From positions 1 through 27,581 of the forward strand of contig JBILOU010000026.1 of NCBI GenBank assembly GCA_044374295.1: DNA of 27,581 nt. The letters run 5' to 3'. Position numbers and translations under genes: made by a program. The notes beneath the pieces are model-generated. The model searched no databases, was not told the origin of the DNA, and saw nothing but the letters and a program-made list of their open reading frames with translations. The DNA comes from CAIZGX01 sp044374295 (GTDB lineage Bacteria; Bacteroidota; Bacteroidia; Flavobacteriales_D; Sanyastnellaceae). Positions 23,225 to 27,581 of the stretch are shown here, in pieces (position 1 is the first letter of the stretch; each line of letters starts with the position of its first letter).

Positions 23225-23512
23225 ATGAACATTTTTGTTTCTGGACTGAACTACAGTCTAACGAGCGATGAGCTCCAAGCAATCTTCGCTCAATACGGTG
23301 AAGTGGCTTCTGCTAAAGTGATTACTGACCGTGATACCGGTCGTTCACGCGGTTTTGGTTTTGTTGAAATGTCAGACGATGCTGAAGCGCGCAATGCAAT
23401 TGACGCTTTAGACCAAGCTGAAATGAAAGGTCGCAAGATCAACGTTAAAGAAGCAGAAGACCGTCCACGTACCTCTAACCGCAGAGAAGGTGGATTCCGT
23501 CAAGGATATTGA
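23225..23512 (+). CDS. RRM-type RNA-binding protein
   Basis: A 95-residue single-RRM protein with RNP2 (IFVSGL, residues 3-8) and RNP1 (RGFGFVEM, about 42-49), both with the aromatic residues that stack on RNA. The tail (about 80-95) is Arg/Gly-rich (RTSNRREGGFRQGY). Such short RRM proteins in Bacteroidota and cyanobacteria resemble cold-inducible glycine-rich RNA-binding proteins and probably act as RNA chaperones, since the phylum often lacks Hfq. The long leader with a stem-loop and an A/T-rich region before the ATG suggests post-transcriptional or temperature control. It is a single-gene unit with its own promoter and terminator. Confidence 0.94.
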   Translation: MNIFVSGLNYSLTSDELQAIFAQYGEVASAKVITDRDTGRSRGFGFVEMSDDAEARNAIDALDQAEMKGRKINVKEAEDRPRTSNRREGGFRQGY

Positions 23513-23536
23513 TTCAATACGCTTTTGACTTAATTT

Positions 23537-23565
23537 AAAAAGGGACTTCGGTCCCTTTTTTATTT
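23537..23565 (+). terminator. terminator of the RRM protein gene
   Basis: AAAAAGGGAC (23537-23546) pairs with GTCCCTTTTT (23551-23560) around a stable TTCG tetraloop, followed by more T. It begins 24 bases after the stop codon. Confidence 0.92.
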
Positions 23566-23573
23566 TACATTAG
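23566..23573 (+). promoter_or_regulatory. near-consensus -7 box abutting the WD40 gene start
   Basis: TACATTAG differs from TAnnTTTG at one base and ends four bases before the ATG at 23578. If used, the mRNA is leaderless; the preceding terminator makes a local promoter necessary. Confidence 0.4.
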
Positions 23574-23577
23574 CGTA

Positions 23578-24465
23578 ATGAAGTTGGAGCTGCTCGATTC
23601 TTTCGGAGATATGAAAACGCCTCTGTATGCTATTGCAGATGGTACGCATGCAGATTCTTTTTTCACAGCTTCAGCAAATGGTTTGGTTTCTGAATGGAAT
23701 ACTGAATACGGCGTTTCATCAGAGATTCAAGTTAAAACAACAGGAGCAGTGTTTTCGTTGCTATACGACGAAACAACTCATTTTTTGTGGATTGGTTGTC
23801 AGCAGAACACGTTAAGTGTTGTAGATATTCAAGACAAAAAGGAAATCAAGAATTACAAGGTTCACCCGGGTGGTGTATTCGATATTAAAATTGTAGAGGA
23901 TAAGATTTTGAGTGTCGGCGCGGATGGCAATGTTATTGAATGGAACAGATCAGATGCGAACTATGTAAGAACAATTCCACTTTCAGATTCGAAAATTCGC
24001 AGATTTGCAGTGAGCACGCATAAGCCAGAATTGGCTTTTCCATTTGCAAACGGAGAGATGGAAATCGTAGATCCAATATTCTTCAATTCGATAGAAAAGA
24101 AAAAGGTAAATGATTTAGGTGTGGCATCTTGTGCTTTTCATCCCAAAAAGAGTGTACTCTTTACAGGTGGTAGAGATGGAGAGATCTGCCTCTGGAATTC
24201 AAAAAAAAATTACGACCCTGTTGTAAACTTCACAGCGCATAAAGGAAATGTATACGCAATTGCCTTCCATCCCAAACGTCATGTTTTTGTTACGGGAAGT
24301 CGCGACAAAGAGATTAAAGTTTGGGACGCGGAAAACTTAGATTTCCTTTGCGGAGGAACACATGCACGTAGTGTGAATGCCTTGCATTTTCTAAAGAATG
24401 GTCTTCTTCTTTCTGCTAGTGATGATGGGTCTATTCGTTTGTGGAAAATTCTTCGTTCGAATTAA
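23578..24465 (+). CDS. WD40 repeat beta-propeller protein
   Basis: A 295-residue protein made almost entirely of WD40-type repeats. I count seven blades, enough for one closed propeller. The clearest are the last three (FTGGRDGEICLWN, VTGSRDKEIKVWD, LSASDDGSIRLWK); the earlier ones are degenerate (LSVGADGNVIEWN, FTASANGLVSEWN). There is no signal peptide, so it is likely cytoplasmic and a protein-interaction platform. No partner gene is evident in the neighbourhood: it is flanked by the RRM gene's terminator upstream and the amylase promoter downstream. Such single propellers occur across Bacteroidota without assigned function. Confidence 0.9.
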   Translation: MKLELLDSFGDMKTPLYAIADGTHADSFFTASANGLVSEWNTEYGVSSEIQVKTTGAVFSLLYDETTHFLWIGCQQNTLSVVDIQDKKEIKNYKVHPGGVFDIKIVEDKILSVGADGNVIEWNRSDANYVRTIPLSDSKIRRFAVSTHKPELAFPFANGEMEIVDPIFFNSIEKKKVNDLGVASCAFHPKKSVLFTGGRDGEICLWNSKKNYDPVVNFTAHKGNVYAIAFHPKRHVFVTGSRDKEIKVWDAENLDFLCGGTHARSVNALHFLKNGLLLSASDDGSIRLWKILRSN

Positions 24466-24477
24466 GAGACCTTCGTG

Positions 24478-24485
24478 TATATTTG
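24478..24485 (+). promoter_or_regulatory. -7 box for the GH13 gene
   Basis: TATATTTG is an exact TAnnTTTG match, 21 bases before ATG 24507. A TTCG 18 bases upstream, inside the end of the WD40 gene, is a weak -33 candidate. Confidence 0.55.
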
Positions 24486-24506
24486 ACACTAAGTATTTCC
24501 TTCAAC

Positions 24507-25904
24507 ATGAAAAATAAATTATTCGTTTTATTGGCAGTTGCTTTGACAAGTTGCGGTGTGACTAAAAACCAAGATTACACCTCAGAGGCTAAGCAAATTG
24601 GGTATTCTGAAACCAAAGTTGTGCGTCATCCTAGTTGGTCTAAAAATGCAACCATTTATGAGGTAAACGTACGTCAGCACACTGCTGCCGGAACTTTTGC
24701 TGCATTGGAAAAAGATCTTCCTCGCATTGATTCGTTGGGAGTTGATATTCTTTGGCTTATGCCAATTAACCCAATTGGAGAATTGAACAGAAAGGGAAGT
24801 TTGGGTAGTTATTACAGTGTCAAGAATTATACAGGCGTTAATCCAGAGTTTGGAACCACAGAAGATTTCAAACGTCTAGTAAACAAGGCGCATGAATTGG
24901 GAATGTATGTCATTCTTGATTGGGTTGCAAATCATACAGCTTGGGATCATCCGTGGGTTCTTCAGCACCCAGATTGGTATACGCACGATTCGAATGGAAA
25001 TATTGTTCCTCCGGTTCCAGATTGGTCTGATGTTGCAGATTTAAATTATGACAATGCTGAGTTGCGCAAGGAAATGATTCGCGCGATGGAATATTGGGTG
25101 AGAGATTGCGGAATTGATGGTTACCGTTGCGATGTTGCGATGAATGTTCCAACAGAATTTTGGAACGATGCACGTGCAGCATTAGATGCTATTAAGCCAG
25201 TCTTTATGTTAGCGGAAGCTGAGCAAAAAGATCACCATTTGAAGGCATTCGATATGTCTTATAGTTGGGAATTAATGGGCGTTATGAACGCTGTTGCGAA
25301 AGGAGAAAAATCACTTTATGCTTTCGATGAGTATATGGCGAAATCAGATACAGCTTTCCAAAAGAGCGCTTATCGTATGGGCTTCACAACCAATCACGAT
25401 GAGAATACCTGGAATGGAACAGGAGGTGAGCGTTACGGTGTGAAACGCAAATTGTTCGATGTTCTTTCGTTTACCCTTCAAGGAATGCCGTTGGTTTACA
25501 CTTCTCAAGAAGGTGGCGAAGTAGATGCGAAAGGAAACGCGAAGCGTTTGAGATTCTTCGACAAAGACACTGCTTACTTCAATAACTATGTAAACAGTGA
25601 TTTCTACAAGCGTTTGCTTGCAGTTCACCGCGAGAATCCGGCCTTGTGGAACGGCGAGTTTGGTGGAACCTTCAAAAAGATAAAGACATCCAACGACGAC
25701 GTGTTGTACGCTTATGTTCGCACGAATGGAGATCGCCAGGTTGTTGTTCTTTTGAATTTCTCGGATAAGCCGCAGGTATTCAACTTTACAGATGATGTTC
25801 CAGATGGAGATTTTAGAAGCATTTTCAACAGTGAAACGTTTTCGCTTTACTCGAGAAATCAACGCGCTTTGGCTCCATACGGTTATCAAGTTTTTTCTAA
25901 ATAG
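24507..25904 (+). CDS. GH13 alpha-amylase family lipoprotein
   Basis: A 465-residue glycoside hydrolase family 13 enzyme carrying a lipoprotein signal (LLAVALTSC, lipid-modified Cys16), so it is membrane-anchored in the cell envelope. All four GH13 motifs are present. Motif I is DWVANH (Asp138), II GYRCDVA with Arg207 and nucleophile Asp209, III FMLAEAE with acid/base Glu237, and IV TTNHDENT with Asp298. A C-terminal beta domain (about 385-465) follows. It should act on alpha-1,4 glucans or oligosaccharides. No SusC/SusD pair or other polysaccharide-utilisation gene is adjacent, so it looks like a stand-alone enzyme. The start is set by the lipoprotein signal and the upstream -7 box; an earlier in-frame ATG at 24441 lies within the WD40 gene. 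Confidence 0.93.
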   Translation: MKNKLFVLLAVALTSCGVTKNQDYTSEAKQIGYSETKVVRHPSWSKNATIYEVNVRQHTAAGTFAALEKDLPRIDSLGVDILWLMPINPIGELNRKGSLGSYYSVKNYTGVNPEFGTTEDFKRLVNKAHELGMYVILDWVANHTAWDHPWVLQHPDWYTHDSNGNIVPPVPDWSDVADLNYDNAELRKEMIRAMEYWVRDCGIDGYRCDVAMNVPTEFWNDARAALDAIKPVFMLAEAEQKDHHLKAFDMSYSWELMGVMNAVAKGEKSLYAFDEYMAKSDTAFQKSAYRMGFTTNHDENTWNGTGGERYGVKRKLFDVLSFTLQGMPLVYTSQEGGEVDAKGNAKRLRFFDKDTAYFNNYVNSDFYKRLLAVHRENPALWNGEFGGTFKKIKTSNDDVLYAYVRTNGDRQVVVLLNFSDKPQVFNFTDDVPDGDFRSIFNSETFSLYSRNQRALAPYGYQVFSK

Positions 25905-25920
25905 AACTGCCGGTCGGAAT

Positions 25921-25928
25921 TATCTTTG
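25921..25928 (+). promoter_or_regulatory. -7 box for the thioesterase-trmB-mrp operon
   Basis: TATCTTTG is an exact TAnnTTTG match, 17 bases before ATG 25946 and 16 bases after the amylase stop. No convincing -33 element is seen. Confidence 0.55.
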
Positions 25929-25945
25929 TGCTCTAAAATTAGTTT

Positions 25946-26356
25946 ATGGAAGAGCCCGAAGGGAAAGAGATTTTCGAGACATCTGTTGAAATTCGTTTCG
26001 CGGATATAGATGCCATGGGGCATGTTAACAATGCTGTCTACTTCAGTTATTTCGAGCAAGCGCGTATGGCTTATTTCAAAGAGCGCGTAGCGCGAATTTG
26101 GAATTGGAATGAAGATGGAGTTATTGTTGCTCGAAATGAAATAGATTACATCTATCCTGTTTTATTAAATGACCGAATGAACATTCGGTTGTGGGTTGAG
26201 CATGTTGGAAATAAGAGTTTTTCGGTGTGTTACCGCGTTGTTGTTGGCGAACGTTTATGCGCAACAGGAAAATCGGTTCTGGTTTGTTTCAATCACAAAG
26301 ACAAACGTCCGCAAGCCATTCCAGAGGCATGGCGAGCGGTGTTTATAGCAAGTTAA
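25946..26356 (+). CDS. acyl-CoA thioesterase, YbgC/4-hydroxybenzoyl-CoA type
   Basis: A 136-residue hotdog-fold thioesterase of the YbgC/FadM/4HBT group. The motif RFADIDAMGHVNNAVYFSYFEQAR contains the catalytic-type Asp and the MGHVNN turn typical of the family. These enzymes hydrolyse short- or aromatic acyl-CoA or acyl-ACP. It is unrelated in sequence to the YciA-like thioesterase at 8328. It heads a tight run with trmB (one-base gap) and the Mrp ATPase; the partners do not point to a particular substrate. Confidence 0.9.
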   Translation: MEEPEGKEIFETSVEIRFADIDAMGHVNNAVYFSYFEQARMAYFKERVARIWNWNEDGVIVARNEIDYIYPVLLNDRMNIRLWVEHVGNKSFSVCYRVVVGERLCATGKSVLVCFNHKDKRPQAIPEAWRAVFIAS

Positions 26357-26357
26357 T

Positions 26358-27056
26358 ATGGCGAAGGATAAGTTAAAACGGTGGGCTGAAAACAAGACGT
26401 TTCCGCATGTGTTCGAACCGAACTTAATGCCAATCATTCGCGAGAATGCGACGTTCATGAAAGGATTGTGGCGCGATGAATTCTACAAGAACAATAATCC
26501 ACTTGTTGTTGAATTGGGCTGTGGGAAAGGGGAGTATGCTGTTGGACAAGCGCAGCGAAATTTAGACAAGAATTATTTAGGGGTCGACGTTAAAGGACAT
26601 CGTTTTCATAAAGGGGCAAAAGAGTCTCTTGAAATGGGGTTGACCAATGTGGCTTTTCTTCGAGCTAGAATTGAATTCATTGACGCGTTTTTCGCTGACA
26701 ATGAATTGGATGAAATCTGGCTTACGTTTTCAGATCCGATGCCGAATGATCACGATGGAAACAGAAGAATCACCTCAGGCTTTTATATGAAGCGTTATGA
26801 ACGCATGTTGAAGTCGGAGGGAATTGTTCATATTAAACACGATAATCCAGCGCTCTACGAGCGTGCTTTGCGCGAGATTCCTTTGATGGGAGCAGAAATC
26901 GTTTTACATGACGACAACATTTACGAATCGGGATTTTTAGAAACGATAGACGAGAAGCTGAAAGATGTTTTGGAGATAAGAACATTCTACGAGCAAATGT
27001 GGTTGAAGGAAGGAAGAAAGATTAAATACATTCAGGCAAGAATGCCGAAAAAATAA
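26358..27056 (+). CDS. trmB: tRNA (guanine-N7)-methyltransferase
   Basis: A 232-residue SAM-dependent enzyme that makes m7G46 in tRNA variable loops. The SAM-binding motif is VVELGCGKGEYAVGQA (about residues 51-66), followed by NYLGVDVKGHR. The active-site block is LTFSDPMPNDHDGNRRIT, and the variable-loop contact follows in HIKHDNPALYERAL. The family motif is usually FPDPWPK-R-H--RR; the SDPMPNDHDGNRR form here is a lineage variant in which the Asp-Pro core and the Arg pair are kept. The tRNA-Val in this window has a GGGTC variable loop that could be a substrate. The Mrp gene follows after four bases. Confidence 0.94.
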   Translation: MAKDKLKRWAENKTFPHVFEPNLMPIIRENATFMKGLWRDEFYKNNNPLVVELGCGKGEYAVGQAQRNLDKNYLGVDVKGHRFHKGAKESLEMGLTNVAFLRARIEFIDAFFADNELDEIWLTFSDPMPNDHDGNRRITSGFYMKRYERMLKSEGIVHIKHDNPALYERALREIPLMGAEIVLHDDNIYESGFLETIDEKLKDVLEIRTFYEQMWLKEGRKIKYIQARMPKK

Positions 27057-27060
27057 TACT

Positions 27061-27581
27061 ATGAGTGTTTCAAAAGCAGCAATTTTAGAGGCGTTAGCGA
27101 ACGTGCAAGAACCAGATTTGAAGAAGGACATTGTGACCTTGAATCTAGTAAAGATTATTCGCGCAGAAGGGAATGAGATTGAGTTGGAAGTAAAAGTGAG
27201 TAATCCTGCAATGCATGCCAAACAACGCATGCGTGAGGCTTGTGTCTTCGCTATTCAGCGCGTGTTGGGAAATGAATTCGAAGTGAAGGTTCATGTTGAA
27301 GCGATAGCAGGAGATGAGAGGAGCGGTGAGTTGCGCAGAATTCTTCCAGGCGTAAAACACATTATTGCTGTTGCGAGTGGAAAGGGTGGCGTAGGCAAGA
27401 GCACTGTGTCTTCGAACTTGGCTGCAGGTCTAGCAGCTTTGGGACATAAAGTAGGGTTGTTAGATGCCGACATCTACGGACCATCTGCACCAACTATGTT
27501 TGATGTGGTATTGGAAAAACCAAGACTCATAGAAGTTGATGGAAAGAAAGTAATGGCTCCTGTAGACGCACATGGTGTAAA
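27061..27581 (+). CDS. Mrp/NBP35-family ATPase (partial, runs off the right edge)
   Basis: The first 173 residues of an Mrp/ApbC-type P-loop ATPase, which acts as a scaffold or carrier in iron-sulfur cluster assembly. Residues about 1-80 are an MIP18/DUF59 domain (ILEALANVQEPDLKKDIV). The deviant Walker A motif ASGKGGVGKSTVSSNLA with its signature Lys follows at about residues 103-119, then LLDADIYGPSAPTMF. The reading frame is open to the window end, so the C-terminal CxxC that binds the cluster cannot be checked. It is the third gene of the thioesterase-trmB run, four bases after trmB. Confidence 0.93.
   Translation, partial: MSVSKAAILEALANVQEPDLKKDIVTLNLVKIIRAEGNEIELEVKVSNPAMHAKQRMREACVFAIQRVLGNEFEVKVHVEAIAGDERSGELRRILPGVKHIIAVASGKGGVGKSTVSSNLAAGLAALGHKVGLLDADIYGPSAPTMFDVVLEKPRLIEVDGKKVMAPVDAHGV

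Noticed and set aside
25344..25889. 181-codon open frame on the minus strand inside the GH13 gene
   Set aside because: Long, but opposite a gene with all four catalytic motifs; it has no domain signature and no promoter.
24507..25904. Polysaccharide utilisation locus around the GH13 enzyme
   Set aside because: There is no SusC/SusD pair, regulator or further glycoside hydrolase next to it in this window.

Overview
This window looks like ordinary chromosome from a member of the Bacteroidota, most likely Flavobacteriales. Four things support that. (1) Two secreted proteins end in type IX secretion (T9SS) sorting domains: one type B (gliding-motility C-terminal) and one type A (Por-type). (2) Bacteroidota-typical families are present: DUF5606, a long NusB, a DUF5117/DUF4953-type zinc protease, DUF2797, and redoxins with an N-terminal DUF4369-like domain. 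(3) Eleven exact copies of the Bacteroidota -7 box TAnnTTTG sit just upstream of start codons or of the tRNA, several with a TTG-type -33 element 18-19 bases away. (4) Most starts lack a Shine-Dalgarno sequence. The DNA is AT-rich and uniform. I see no insertion sequence, prophage, CRISPR array, toxin-antitoxin or defence cassette.

Layout. 1-2375 (minus): helix-hairpin-helix protein, apt and an acyl-CoA dehydrogenase. 2546-4780 (minus): a large surface lectin with a T9SS type B signal. 4840-4914 (minus): tRNA-Val(TAC) with its own promoter and terminator, preceded by DUF5606. 5489-7275: ansA (+) converging on a TatD-family hydrolase (-). 7321-9970 (+): GT9 glycosyltransferase, acyl-CoA thioesterase, hemJ and a small secreted protein. 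9972-12295 (-): mgtE and a D-2-hydroxyacid dehydrogenase. 12394-15675: a large zinc protease (+) facing an NlpC/P60 peptidase (-). 15789-19048 (+): pterin carbinolamine dehydratase, leucine dehydrogenase-type enzyme, nusB and miaA. 19026-22210 (-): HEAT-like protein, redoxin and a T9SS type A protein. 22265-27581 (+): DUF2797, an RRM protein, a WD40 propeller, a GH13 lipoprotein, a YbgC-like thioesterase, trmB and the start of an Mrp/NBP35 ATPase.

Most of the genes are housekeeping: nucleotide salvage, tRNA modification (miaA, trmB), heme synthesis, Mg2+ transport, amino-acid catabolism and Fe-S assembly. Several secreted or surface proteins sit between them. The most distinctive features are architectural. 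Convergent genes are packed with gaps of 0-3 bases or with overlaps, and two terminators lie inside the opposing gene's last codons. Several promoters sit so close to the ATG that the mRNAs should be leaderless. A surface-protein gene starts 25 bases after a tRNA terminator. I did not find a convincing new multi-gene system; the findings are mostly regulatory and single-protein anomalies. No gene-free stretch exceeds 300 bases. The longest are 2376-2545 (AT-rich, no convincing promoter or terminator) and 23090-23224 (promoter and leader of the RRM gene).
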